Part shown: one piece after another, positions 1 through 7,284 of the stretch | Numbering within the stretch: the first letter of the stretch is position 1 | Layout of the letters: each line of letters opens with the position of its first letter | DNA from: Flavobacteriales bacterium | Lineage (GTDB): Bacteria > Bacteroidota > Bacteroidia > Flavobacteriales_D > CANHHI01 | Length of the DNA stretch: 17,309 nucleotides | NCBI GenBank assembly: GCA_947460225.1 | Contig: CANHHI010000014.1 | Location: 1-17,309, forward strand | Reading direction: 5' to 3' | Position numbers and translations under genes: made by a program | Notes under the pieces: generated by a model | What the model saw: the letters and a program-made list of their open reading frames with translations, nothing else | Told to the model about the DNA's origin: nothing | The model's database searches: none

Positions 1-418
1 AGAAGCCTTAGACTGGGCGATTGGCACGGCGAGCGCAAAAGAAATTGACGAAATAAATATTTTACAAGCCAGTTTTTTAGCCATGCACCGTGCAATAGAC
101 CAATTAAAAAGTCCTTTTTCGCATTTGCTCATAGACGGAAATCGCTTTAAACCTTACAAAAACATCAAACATACATGTTTGATAAAAGGAGATGCAACGC
201 ATCAAAGCATTGCAGCGGCTTCGGTACTGGCAAAAACGCACCGAGATGAAATGATGGAAAAACTCCACGAGCATTATCCCCAGTACAACTGGAAACAAAA
301 CAAAGCCTATCCAACAGCTTGGCACAAACAGCAGGTGTTAAGCCTAGGCTTATGCCCCGAACACCGAAAAACTTTTTGCAAATTTGTCCCAAATTTAAAT
401 ATTTTTGAAACTTTATGA
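1..418 (+). CDS. rnhB: Ribonuclease HII, 3' part (5' end outside window)
   Basis: RNase HII cuts the RNA strand of RNA/DNA hybrids and starts removal of ribonucleotides misincorporated into DNA. The reading frame is open from base 2 and 138 residues are visible. They include an AIG-ASxxEIDEINIL segment, the LLIDGNRF motif (Asp codon at 134-136) and the IKGDA motif (Asp codon at 191-193) followed by SIAAASVLAKTHRD, then the NKAYPT and HRKTF stretches of the C-terminal half. From family knowledge, the two Asp residues are metal ligands; the N-terminal Asp-Glu pair lies upstream of the window. The stop overlaps the next start as ATGA (415-418), which suggests translational coupling with the membrane protein downstream. 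The visible part looks intact and is a confident family match. Confidence 0.95.
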   Translation, partial: EALDWAIGTASAKEIDEINILQASFLAMHRAIDQLKSPFSHLLIDGNRFKPYKNIKHTCLIKGDATHQSIAAASVLAKTHRDEMMEKLHEHYPQYNWKQNKAYPTAWHKQQVLSLGLCPEHRKTFCKFVPNLNIFETL

Positions 419-2109
419 AGACCTTTCTCTTGCGCTTAGGTATCAGTAGCCTGCTTTTTGCTGGCGTATTGCTCACTTATTTTTGGCTGGAAAATCGCCA
501 AATACCTGTGGAGAGCGTGGAGCAAGCCTTCCCCAGCGATTTGAAATACGCTTTGAAAATCAACAAAGTTTCAGCGTTCAGCAAAATGAATGCCCAAGGC
601 AAAATAAACACTTGGAAATGGCTACAACACAAACAAACCAGCATCAAAGAATTGCAAAAAAAGTGCATGTTCAATGATAGTGATAATTTTTGGGTGGCAG
701 AAAAAAGAAATGGCGATAACTTTTGGGCTTTTGACAAGCGTTTGGTGGAGAAAGACAGTTGTGTGCAAAACGCCATGCGTCTGCAAAGTTACAAGATGCA
801 CACGGTGCAAAATATGGCTTTTTTTCTGCCATACACCAGCAGTTGGGACACATTTAACCAAGAAAATGAAACGGCAGAAAAACAAAAATTTACAGATTTT
901 TACAAAACACAACAAGAAGGAGCAATCGCATTTTGGTACAACAACAGTATAGAAGCAGAAAAATCAGCTTGGCTCGGCGAATTAAAGCAAACATACAGCG
1001 TTGATTTTTTTGATTTTGAAAAGGACACCTGGCGTTTGCGCATCAATTTTGAAAATTTGAGTTGTGAAAAATCCAATAACTTTGATGCCAATGGAACCAT
1101 ACCCAATGAATGGCTCGCAAATGCCTTGCAAATAGAACGTTTGCACGACAAAGACACCTATTACAAAATCACCCAAAGCAATCTGCAAACGGAAAATGTA
1201 AGTCCAAAAATAGCACGTGAAGATAGCAAGCAAGAGCCTTTTCTGCCCATGGATTTTTTCTATGCAGAAGAACAAAATGCGAGTTTGCAAAACGAAAGTA
1301 TTGGCGAAAAATTACAAAGACAGTGGTATTGGCAAAAGGTGAGTTTGGGGGACAACTGGTGCATGCTCAACGTGCTCATGCGTGTGCGTGAAAAACCTGT
1401 GGTGGAAATGCCTGTGGCGGAAGAACCAAAGCAAAATCCAGTAGAAAATCGCCTATTTGCCACACAAAGCTGGGAAGTGATAAACCACAACGACAAAAGC
1501 ATAGAAATTTTGTCTCAAAACAAGCAAGGCGCAATCAGTTTGCAAAACCCAAAAGGAAAAACGCTGTGGAAACTAGATTTCAACAAAGCCATAGCAGGGA
1601 AAGTGTTGCAAATAGACGCTTTAAAAAATGGCAAGTTGCAAATGGTTTTTGTGGCAGACAATTTTTTATATGTGATGGATAGGCTGGGCAGAAAATTATC
1701 TGGTTTTCCTATCCTACTCAAAGCAAAATCCAATTTGGGCGTAGCCGTTTTGGATTATGAAAACAATAAAAATTATAGATTTTGGGTGCCTTTGGGCAAC
1801 AAGCTATACGTGTATGATTTACAGGGCAAATTGCTCAGTGATTTCAAAAATCCGCAAGTAAGCTACAATTGGGCGACTTTGCCCTTGCATTTCAAGCTAG
1901 ATGGGCACGATTATATCTTGATTTGGGACGAAAAAGGCAATGTTTATTTGCTCAACCGAAAAGGAGAAATAAAACACCGCCAAAAAACGCTGCTCAAACA
2001 ACCTTTGGACGTGGTTTTGGCGAGATTAAAAGTGGGGAAAACGCTCACGCAAACACAATTGGAATTGATTTACAACGAAAATAAAAAGCAAACTTTAAAC
2101 TTAGAATGA
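415..2109 (+). CDS. Membrane-anchored protein with C-terminal beta-propeller-like repeats, function unknown
   Basis: A 564-residue protein. Residues about 4-25 form one hydrophobic segment after a short Lys/Arg N-terminus, so it is probably a signal anchor with the rest in the periplasm. Residues about 30-340 have no motif I recognise. From about 342 to the end come repeated units of the kind 'Lys-Asn-Gly-Lys-Leu...Tyr-Val-Met-Asp-Arg-Leu-Gly-Arg', 'Leu-Tyr-Val-Tyr-Asp-Leu-Gln-Gly-Lys' and 'Val-Tyr-Leu-Leu-Asn-Arg-Lys-Gly-Glu', typical of PQQ-like or WD-like propeller blades. I recall similar uncharacterised Bacteroidota proteins, and the N-terminal part (FPSDLKYALKINKVSAF) faintly resembles DUF3352, but this is memory rather than a search. 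It is translationally coupled to rnhB upstream and ends 1 bp before an enoyl-CoA hydratase start, so it belongs to that operon. No enzymatic role is claimed. Confidence 0.85.
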   Translation: MKTFLLRLGISSLLFAGVLLTYFWLENRQIPVESVEQAFPSDLKYALKINKVSAFSKMNAQGKINTWKWLQHKQTSIKELQKKCMFNDSDNFWVAEKRNGDNFWAFDKRLVEKDSCVQNAMRLQSYKMHTVQNMAFFLPYTSSWDTFNQENETAEKQKFTDFYKTQQEGAIAFWYNNSIEAEKSAWLGELKQTYSVDFFDFEKDTWRLRINFENLSCEKSNNFDANGTIPNEWLANALQIERLHDKDTYYKITQSNLQTENVSPKIAREDSKQEPFLPMDFFYAEEQNASLQNESIGEKLQRQWYWQKVSLGDNWCMLNVLMRVREKPVVEMPVAEEPKQNPVENRLFATQSWEVINHNDKSIEILSQNKQGAISLQNPKGKTLWKLDFNKAIAGKVLQIDALKNGKLQMVFVADNFLYVMDRLGRKLSGFPILLKAKSNLGVAVLDYENNKNYRFWVPLGNKLYVYDLQGKLLSDFKNPQVSYNWATLPLHFKLDGHDYILIWDEKGNVYLLNRKGEIKHRQKTLLKQPLDVVLARLKVGKTLTQTQLELIYNENKKQTLNLE

Positions 2110-2110
2110 T

Positions 2111-2869
2111 ATGGAAAATTTAATTTTAACAAGCATAGAAAATGGCGTAGCGACACTTTGCTTAAATCGCCCAGACAAACTCAATGCGCTAAGCCGTGCG
2201 ATGATATATGCGTTGGCAGCTGCCTTTGAAAAAGTAGAAGAGGACAAATCTGTACAAGCCATTGTGATTACGGGTAGCGGAGAAAAGGCTTTTGTTGCAG
2301 GTGCTGATATTGCTGAATTTTTAAGCATTTCAAAAGATGAAGTGTTGGGATTATGCGCTTATGTGCACGATTTATTCGCACAAATAGAAAATTGCACAAA
2401 ACCTGTCATTGCCTGCATAAACGGATTTGCTTTGGGTGGAGGTTTAGAACTTGCCATGGCTTGCCATATCCGTTTGGCAAGTGAAAATGCCGTTTTAGGA
2501 CTGCCAGAAACAAGTTTGGGCATTATACCAGGTTACGGTGGCACGCAAAGATTGCCTGCCATTGTGGGCAAAGCGAAAGCCTTGGAAATGATTTTAAGTG
2601 CTGGCAAAGTAAACGCCTTGGAAGCCAAAAACATGGGTTTGGTGAGTTATGTGCTGCCTTTGGCGGATTTGCATCAAAAAGCCTTAGCCTTGGCTCAAAA
2701 TATGCTCAAAACAGATGCGCTAGCCAGAAGCGAAGCCATACAAGCCGTGAATGCACACTTTGACAAACATATCAATGGTTTTCAAAGGGAAATTGCGCTT
2801 TTTGGGGAATGTTTTGGCTCTGATGGCTTTACACAAAGGGTTACCGCTTTTTTGCATAAAGAAAAATAA
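2111..2869 (+). CDS. Enoyl-CoA hydratase/isomerase family protein
   Basis: A crotonase-fold enzyme of 252 residues, the usual length. It most likely hydrates trans-2-enoyl-CoA to 3-hydroxyacyl-CoA in fatty acid or related acyl-CoA breakdown in the cytoplasm. Visible features are the CoA-binding NRPDKLNALS near residue 19, the oxyanion-hole segment FVAGADIAEF (61-70), INGFALGGGLELA (103-115) and GLPETSLGIIPGYGG (130-144). The two glutamates that act in classic hydratases are both present, E113 in GGGLE and E133 in LPE, spaced 20 residues apart as in the rat mitochondrial enzyme. This favours a true hydratase over an isomerase or a synthase such as MenB. The start lies 1 bp after the preceding stop, so it is the third gene of an operon with rnhB. 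The exact acyl substrate cannot be told from sequence. Confidence 0.9.
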   Translation: MENLILTSIENGVATLCLNRPDKLNALSRAMIYALAAAFEKVEEDKSVQAIVITGSGEKAFVAGADIAEFLSISKDEVLGLCAYVHDLFAQIENCTKPVIACINGFALGGGLELAMACHIRLASENAVLGLPETSLGIIPGYGGTQRLPAIVGKAKALEMILSAGKVNALEAKNMGLVSYVLPLADLHQKALALAQNMLKTDALARSEAIQAVNAHFDKHINGFQREIALFGECFGSDGFTQRVTAFLHKEK

Positions 2870-2886
2870 AAACGCTTAATTTTCAT

Positions 2887-2893
2887 TAACTTG
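2887..2893 (+). promoter_or_regulatory. Possible -7 element (TAnnTTG) of the repeat lipoprotein gene
   Basis: TAACTTG lies 12 bp before the lipoprotein start and resembles the Bacteroidota -7 box TAnnTTTG with one T missing. I see no TTTG element at the expected distance upstream. It lies in the 36-bp gap after the hydratase gene, so read-through from the upstream operon is also possible. Confidence 0.25.
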
Positions 2894-2905
2894 CACTAAA
2901 ATTGA

Positions 2906-4138
2906 ATGATGAATAAGAAAACAACATATTGGGCTTTGGATTTATTTGGTATTTGTCTATTTTTTTTAATCGCACAAGCCTGCAAAAAGAAAGATAATCC
3001 CAATGAAAATTACGCTGATAAACCATTGGTTTATGTGGAATATGCAGGCAAATCCGTGCAAATAGACGCTGGTGCAGGCACAATAGCAAAACCTATCATC
3101 ATTAGCAGTGAGGTTTTTGATAATCAGATTATGTATCAATTTGAAGGCGCTCAAAAAGAAAATGGAAAACTGGTATTTACGGGAATGACTATATCTAACT
3201 TGATTGCTTATGTAAAAAAAGACGCATTAACTTTATTTTTCAAATGGCAAAGCAGTAGTACAAAAATTCAGGAATTGACCTGCAACAATACCAGGGCAAA
3301 TATATCTAGCGCAGGTACAGCAGAGCAACCTTTGATACTTGAAGATTTTGATTTTGATAAGGCAAGTTGTGCTGCAAAATTGGAGTATGAGTTGAATGCA
3401 GCCAAAGTGATATTGACCCAACATGCAAACGATCAAAACTTGTATAGTTTTGTTGTAAAAAGCTCAACTGGAACAGAAAAAACGTATTTTTTAAGATATG
3501 CGAAAAAAGAAATCGTAAAATTAAATTCCTTAATTTATAAAGCAAATAGTGGTGATACAAAAATTGACATTACATACAACCATGCGCCCACATTTTTTTT
3601 AGCTGATGTGCTTAATATTTATTACTACCAAGACAACAACAATGGCTTTGATATAGGAAAAGTTTACTACACACTTTCAGATAATCCAAATAAAGAAATA
3701 CAAGCAAAATTAACGCAAGCGTCTTATCCAACCTTATACAACCTTGATATTCAAGGACTTACAACAAGTGGCATTTACCAAGTATTTTACCACAACTTAA
3801 AAAACCCAATGAATTTGACTAAACTGTATTACAAAACAGGAGCTGGCGCAAGCGCACAAAAAATAGATATAGACTTAAGCCAAGGCAATGGAACACAGGC
3901 AAACCCATACACTTTAAAAAGCCCTAGTTTTACATACACTTGCAACCCAAAACCTTGTACGACTGGTTTTTTATATGCAGAACTAAGCAACCCTACCACG
4001 CCACCCTCCACATGGATAAATGAAAACAACATTATAAACCAAAAAAATAACCTCTATGAACTCAAAATTCCTTATGGTTACAAAGACAAGGATTATTTGA
4101 CCGAAAGCTATTACCTCAAATGGGAGAAAACACCATAA
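2906..4138 (+). CDS. Repeat-built lipoprotein, function unknown
   Basis: A 410-residue predicted lipoprotein. A hydrophobic signal segment (about 9-24) ends in LIAQAC followed by KKKD, so Cys26 is the likely lipidated residue. The lipobox is slightly unusual, with Gln at -2. The mature part looks like four degenerate tandem units: about 41-115, 121-200, 204-298 and 302-407. Each opens with a Leu/Val-x-x-Leu/Val-x-Tyr-like strand, has a Gly-Thr-x-Ala-x-Pro-like turn in units 1, 2 and 4, and closes with an aromatic/basic strand (LFFKWQ, YFLRYA, YQVFYH, YYLKWE). Unit 2 carries Cys126 and Cys155, unit 4 Cys346 and Cys351. A cell-surface beta-sandwich array would fit, but I do not recognise the family. 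ATG codons at 2906 and 2909 are both possible starts. Composition is rich in Asn, Lys and Tyr. A terminator follows 3 bp after the stop. Confidence 0.85.
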   Translation: MMNKKTTYWALDLFGICLFFLIAQACKKKDNPNENYADKPLVYVEYAGKSVQIDAGAGTIAKPIIISSEVFDNQIMYQFEGAQKENGKLVFTGMTISNLIAYVKKDALTLFFKWQSSSTKIQELTCNNTRANISSAGTAEQPLILEDFDFDKASCAAKLEYELNAAKVILTQHANDQNLYSFVVKSSTGTEKTYFLRYAKKEIVKLNSLIYKANSGDTKIDITYNHAPTFFLADVLNIYYYQDNNNGFDIGKVYYTLSDNPNKEIQAKLTQASYPTLYNLDIQGLTTSGIYQVFYHNLKNPMNLTKLYYKTGAGASAQKIDIDLSQGNGTQANPYTLKSPSFTYTCNPKPCTTGFLYAELSNPTTPPSTWINENNIINQKNNLYELKIPYGYKDKDYLTESYYLKWEKTP

Positions 4139-4141
4139 AAG

Positions 4142-4171
4142 AAAAAAAACCTACGCTTAGCGTAGGTTTTT
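4142..4171. terminator. Bidirectional intrinsic terminator between the lipoprotein gene and clpX
   Basis: The perfect inverted repeat CCTACGC-TTA-GCGTAGG (4150-4166) is flanked by an A-run on the left and a T-run on the right. It therefore reads as a stem followed by a U tract on both strands. It lies 3 bp after the lipoprotein stop and 5 bp beyond the clpX stop, so it serves both convergent genes. Confidence 0.9.
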
Positions 4172-4176
4172 AATTT

Positions 4177-5397
4177 TTAGCTTGCCAAATGTTGCCACAT
4201 ATTCCAGTCCAAATGTTCTTCCACATATTTTTTGGAAATTTTAAGACTTTTTTCTGTTTTTTCGGGCAATTCAAACATGGCTTCATGGAGCAAACTCTCC
4301 AAAATAGAACGCAAACCACGTGCACCAATTTTCAAAGTATGCGCCATGTGGGCAATATATTGTATGGCTTCCGCTTCAAACTTTAATTTTACACCGTCTA
4401 AGGCAAACAAGGCTTGATATTGCTTAACAATAGCATTTTTTGGCTCTGTCAAAATGCGCACCAAAGCCTCTTCGTCCAAAGGATTTAAGTGCGCAATCAC
4501 TGGAAAACGACCAATTAACTCAGGAATTAACCCGAACGTTTTGATGTCTTGTTGATTGACGTAGCTGAGCAAATTTTCTTCTTGTATGCCTTGATTTTCC
4601 GTTTTAGCAAAGCCAAGTGGTCTGGTTTTTACCCTGCGGCGAATAATTTTTTCTATGCCATCAAAAGCACCACCCGCAATAAACAAAATGTTGCGTGTGT
4701 TGATTTTTATCATTTTTTGGTCTGGGTGCTTTCTGCCACCTTGTGGAGGAACATTCACCTCAGAGCCTTCCAGTAGTTTTAACAAGGCTTGTTGCACGCC
4801 CTCGCCAGATACATCTCTGGTAATAGAGGGATTATCAGATTTGCGGGCAATTTTATCAATTTCATCAATAAATACAATCCCTCGCTCGGCTTTTTTCACA
4901 TCATAGTCTGTTGCCTGCAAAAGTTTGCTCAAAATGCTCTCCACATCTTCACCCACATAACCTGCTTCAGTCAAAACCGTGGCATCTGCTATGCAAAAAG
5001 GCACATTGAGGAGTTTGGCAATGGTTTGCGCAAGCAAAGTTTTCCCTGTACCCGTAGGTCCCAAAAGCAAAATATTAGATTTATCAATATCCACAGAAGT
5101 TTCACCTATATTATTGAGGCGTTTGTAGTGGTTGTAAACAGCTATTGCCAGTGTTTTCTTGGCTCTTTCTTGTCCAATCACATAGGCGTCTAGCTCTTGC
5201 TTGATTTGTTTGGGGCTGTACTTAAACATCATTTTTTCTACGGGGTTTTCCTGGGAACGCTCTTCCTGAATGACTTTATACACATTTTCTATACAAAGCA
5301 CACAAATATGTGCTCCATAACCTTGCAAAAGCATGCCAGCATCTTTTTCCGTGCGACCACAAAAAGAGCAAAAAGTCTGATTATCTCTATCTTTCAT
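4177..5397 (-). CDS. clpX: ATP-dependent Clp protease ATP-binding subunit ClpX
   Basis: ClpX is the AAA+ unfoldase that feeds tagged proteins to ClpP. All hallmarks are present in 406 residues: an N-terminal zinc-binding domain with C10, C13, C32 and C35; Walker A GPTGTGKT (113-120); the GYVG pore loop (146-149); Walker B IVFIDE (174-179); the RKH loop (222-224); an LGF tripeptide at 261-263, equivalent to the IGF loop that docks on ClpP; the box VII GRFPV; and GARGLR as sensor 2. It lies 51 bp downstream of ruvA on the same strand, probably in one transcript with parA-like and ruvA. A weak TACCTTG box (5423-5429) with TTTA 20 bp upstream could give it its own promoter. No clpP lies in the window, although the two are often adjacent in bacteria. 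The shared terminator is 5 bp past its stop. Confidence 0.97.
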   Translation of the reverse strand: MKDRDNQTFCSFCGRTEKDAGMLLQGYGAHICVLCIENVYKVIQEERSQENPVEKMMFKYSPKQIKQELDAYVIGQERAKKTLAIAVYNHYKRLNNIGETSVDIDKSNILLLGPTGTGKTLLAQTIAKLLNVPFCIADATVLTEAGYVGEDVESILSKLLQATDYDVKKAERGIVFIDEIDKIARKSDNPSITRDVSGEGVQQALLKLLEGSEVNVPPQGGRKHPDQKMIKINTRNILFIAGGAFDGIEKIIRRRVKTRPLGFAKTENQGIQEENLLSYVNQQDIKTFGLIPELIGRFPVIAHLNPLDEEALVRILTEPKNAIVKQYQALFALDGVKLKFEAEAIQYIAHMAHTLKIGARGLRSILESLLHEAMFELPEKTEKSLKISKKYVEEHLDWNMWQHLAS

Positions 5398-5448
5398 AAA
5401 ACCAGGGGGTTCTTTTTGGGCGCAAGGTACGTAGAATTTTTCTGTTTT

Positions 5449-6048
5449 TTAAATATTTTGCATGGCTTTTTTTATAAGCAACTCCACAGGCTGGTTTGGA
5501 TTGTCTTGCAAAGTTTTTTGCAAGGCTTTTTCAGCTTTTGCAGGCGCAAAACCCAGTGCAATTAAAGCCAGCAAAGCCTGTTCAGGCACACTAGACATTC
5601 TAAGCGTGCTTTTATCTGTTCCTTGTGGCAAAGACGCATCACCAAGCATCGTATTGACCTTACCTTTAAGCTCTATTAAAATGCGCTCGGCAGTTTTTTC
5701 GCCAATGCCCTTCACAGATTTTAAGCGCAACAAGTCGCCCGTAGCAATCACAGTAACAAAATCTTCCACAGACAAGGCGGAGAGTATCAAACGTGCGGTA
5801 TTTGCGCCAATACCACTGATAGCAATCAATTTTTCAAACAAAGACCGCTCAGACTTGGTTTTAAAGCCATATAAAAGCTGGGCGTCTTCCCGAACCACAA
5901 AATGGGTGTATAAAAATTGCGCTTCTTCATCTTTTAAAGCAGAATACGTCTGTAAACTAATATGGACAAGGTAGCCCACGCCTGCAACATCTAAAACAAC
6001 ATGCGAAGGCGTTTTTTCAAGCATGCGTCCTTGTAAATGGGTGATCAT
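5449..6048 (-). CDS. ruvA: Holliday junction branch migration protein RuvA
   Basis: RuvA binds four-way DNA junctions and loads the RuvB motor during homologous recombination and fork repair. At 199 residues it has the usual length and three domains: an N-terminal OB-fold (MITHLQGRM start, then VVLDVAGVGYLV at 17-28), two helix-hairpin-helix motifs (ISGIGANTA at 77-85 and VKGIGEKTA at 112-120), and a C-terminal domain (about 152-199) after an acidic/Ser-Thr linker, with the ALLALIALGF segment that contacts RuvB. It starts 17 bp after the stop of the ParA-like gene and precedes clpX. Neither ruvB nor ruvC is here, which is common in Bacteroidota, where these genes are scattered. All parts look intact. 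Confidence 0.97.
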   Translation of the reverse strand: MITHLQGRMLEKTPSHVVLDVAGVGYLVHISLQTYSALKDEEAQFLYTHFVVREDAQLLYGFKTKSERSLFEKLIAISGIGANTARLILSALSVEDFVTVIATGDLLRLKSVKGIGEKTAERILIELKGKVNTMLGDASLPQGTDKSTLRMSSVPEQALLALIALGFAPAKAEKALQKTLQDNPNQPVELLIKKAMQNI

Positions 6049-6065
6049 AAGCTGTTAAACGAAAA

Positions 6066-7145
6066 CTATGATTGTTGTAATAATTGAATAATACCATCAG
6101 CAATATTGTTGTAAGATTGCTTGATATGTTCTAAAGATAACTTATACTGTCCATTTTCTTTTGTAATATCAACAGTAGCTCCAGAATCTTTATGTAGATT
6201 GCATAAATCCTGCGTAAGCTGAACCACTGGAACACCTGCTTTCTCTGCAATAGAGCGCAGTTGAGGCGTAAAATCACAACATTTTTGAATGATAAAAGGT
6301 TCTTCACCAAAGTATGATGTAAACTCCTGCTCATGGATAGATAAACCCCGCAAAGAAGCAAATAATTGAAAACGCTTGATGCTATCATTGAGTTGGCTAA
6401 TCCAATTTTCAGCACTCTTGGTAAATTGTTGATTGACAGCACCCCCATTGTAGCGTTTAGCCATTTGCACAACAATACCCAAAAACTTAGGGCGCATAGA
6501 CAAACCTCTAAAACCTTGTGCGGTCTGATATTCACCGAGCAAAGTTATCCAATTTTTAAAAATGGCACTTAGATTATCTATGGCTTGTAAAGAAAAAAAA
6601 GAAGGGGAAACAGGGGCTATAAAATAATCTGAACTCATCATCATCATAGCATTGACAATACTGCTGGCACTTGGCGAAGTATCTATCAATAAAACATCAT
6701 AGTCTTTTTGTTCTCTGAGTGATTGCTCAAATTTATAGGGAATGTCAGCTGTAAAACTATTGCGATTTTTCAATATGCCATACATATCTGCTTCCAATTC
6801 AGACAAGTTAATAGACCCAGATATTAAATCCATGTAACCACCTAAATCACCGTTTTTTCTATAAAAAATTTTGACCGATGCTTTCTCATTTTCTTTCAAT
6901 CTTGCATCTAGATACTCTTTGATGGAAATAAATTTATCGGTATGTTCAAACCATGTTGATGAAGAATCCATAGAATAATCCACACTAGTAGATAAACCAT
7001 AAACAGCTGCCGTTAAGTTCATTTGTGGATCTGCATCTATCAAAAGAACACGCTGACCTTTACTTGCCAAAATTTCAGCAATATTATGAACCAACGTAGT
7101 CTTACCAACACCGCCCTTGTGATTAAAAAAGCTAATGATTTTCAT
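6066..7145 (-). CDS. ParA/MinD-type ATPase, orphan (no ParB nearby)
   Basis: A 359-residue deviant-Walker ATPase. Visible are the signature KGGVGKTT (10-17) with its first Lys, IDADPQ (36-41), and DVLLIDTSPS (150-159) as the switch II segment. ParA-like proteins use ATP-driven dimerisation to position DNA or protein cargo on the nucleoid or membrane. This one is longer than a minimal ParA. An insertion at about 55-135 separates the DADPQ and DTSPS motifs, and a C-terminal tail of about 60 residues (SGATVDITKENG and onward) has no motif I know. There is no ParB, parS-like repeat cluster, replication gene or plasmid hallmark nearby. It lies 17 bp upstream of ruvA and clpX and is probably cotranscribed with them. 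By eye it is more AT-rich than ruvA and clpX, which would fit an insertion by transfer. Its cargo is unknown. Confidence 0.9.
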   Translation of the reverse strand: MKIISFFNHKGGVGKTTLVHNIAEILASKGQRVLLIDADPQMNLTAAVYGLSTSVDYSMDSSSTWFEHTDKFISIKEYLDARLKENEKASVKIFYRKNGDLGGYMDLISGSINLSELEADMYGILKNRNSFTADIPYKFEQSLREQKDYDVLLIDTSPSASSIVNAMMMMSSDYFIAPVSPSFFSLQAIDNLSAIFKNWITLLGEYQTAQGFRGLSMRPKFLGIVVQMAKRYNGGAVNQQFTKSAENWISQLNDSIKRFQLFASLRGLSIHEQEFTSYFGEEPFIIQKCCDFTPQLRSIAEKAGVPVVQLTQDLCNLHKDSGATVDITKENGQYKLSLEHIKQSYNNIADGIIQLLQQS

Positions 7146-7161
7146 GGAAAAAAGTTTTCAG

Positions 7162-7169
7162 CAAAGTTA
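7162..7169 (-). promoter_or_regulatory. -7 promoter element of the parA-ruvA-clpX operon
   Basis: On the minus strand the box reads TAACTTTG, a full match to the Bacteroidota consensus TAnnTTTG, ending 16 bp before the ATG of the ParA-like gene. A TTTG lies upstream (complement of 7193-7196) at a 23-bp spacing, somewhat longer than the usual 19-21. The rest of the 139-bp gap to the divergent exporter gene is AT-rich. Confidence 0.5.
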
Positions 7170-7255
7170 AGAAATTTTAAAGCTAAATTTGACAAAAAAG
7201 AGCCTTTTTTCAGATGGCAAAAAAATAAAAAAACACAAGCATTCAAAAAATTGTG

Positions 7256-7263
7256 TATATTTA
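7256..7263 (+). promoter_or_regulatory. Possible -7 element of the C39 exporter gene
   Basis: TATATTTA matches TAnnTTTG except for the last base and ends 21 bp before the chosen ATG at 7285. No clear -33 TTTG was found. Its position supports the ATG start over the upstream TTG at 7189, because a transcript from here would not contain that TTG. Confidence 0.25.
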
Positions 7264-7284
7264 GCCCAAAAAGTACAAAAATGT

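Noticed and set aside
5462..5974. 170-residue open frame antisense to ruvA
   Set aside because: ruvA is complete and conserved on the other strand; the antisense protein has no recognisable motif.
6066..7145. Plasmid or integrated-element partition locus around the ParA-like gene
   Set aside because: No ParB, iterons, replication protein, integrase, tRNA site or direct repeats flank it, and ruvA and clpX follow at operon spacing.
7193..7209. Possible AAAAAAG/CTTTTTT hairpin between the ParA-like gene and the exporter gene
   Set aside because: The stem is almost only A:T pairs in an AT-rich region and has no partner features, so it is likely chance.
7189..7284. Upstream TTG start that would lengthen the C39 exporter by 32 residues
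   Set aside because: The extra residues are Lys-rich translation of AT-rich intergenic DNA, the family begins a few residues before the catalytic Cys, and the only -7-like box (7256-7263) lies downstream of the TTG.
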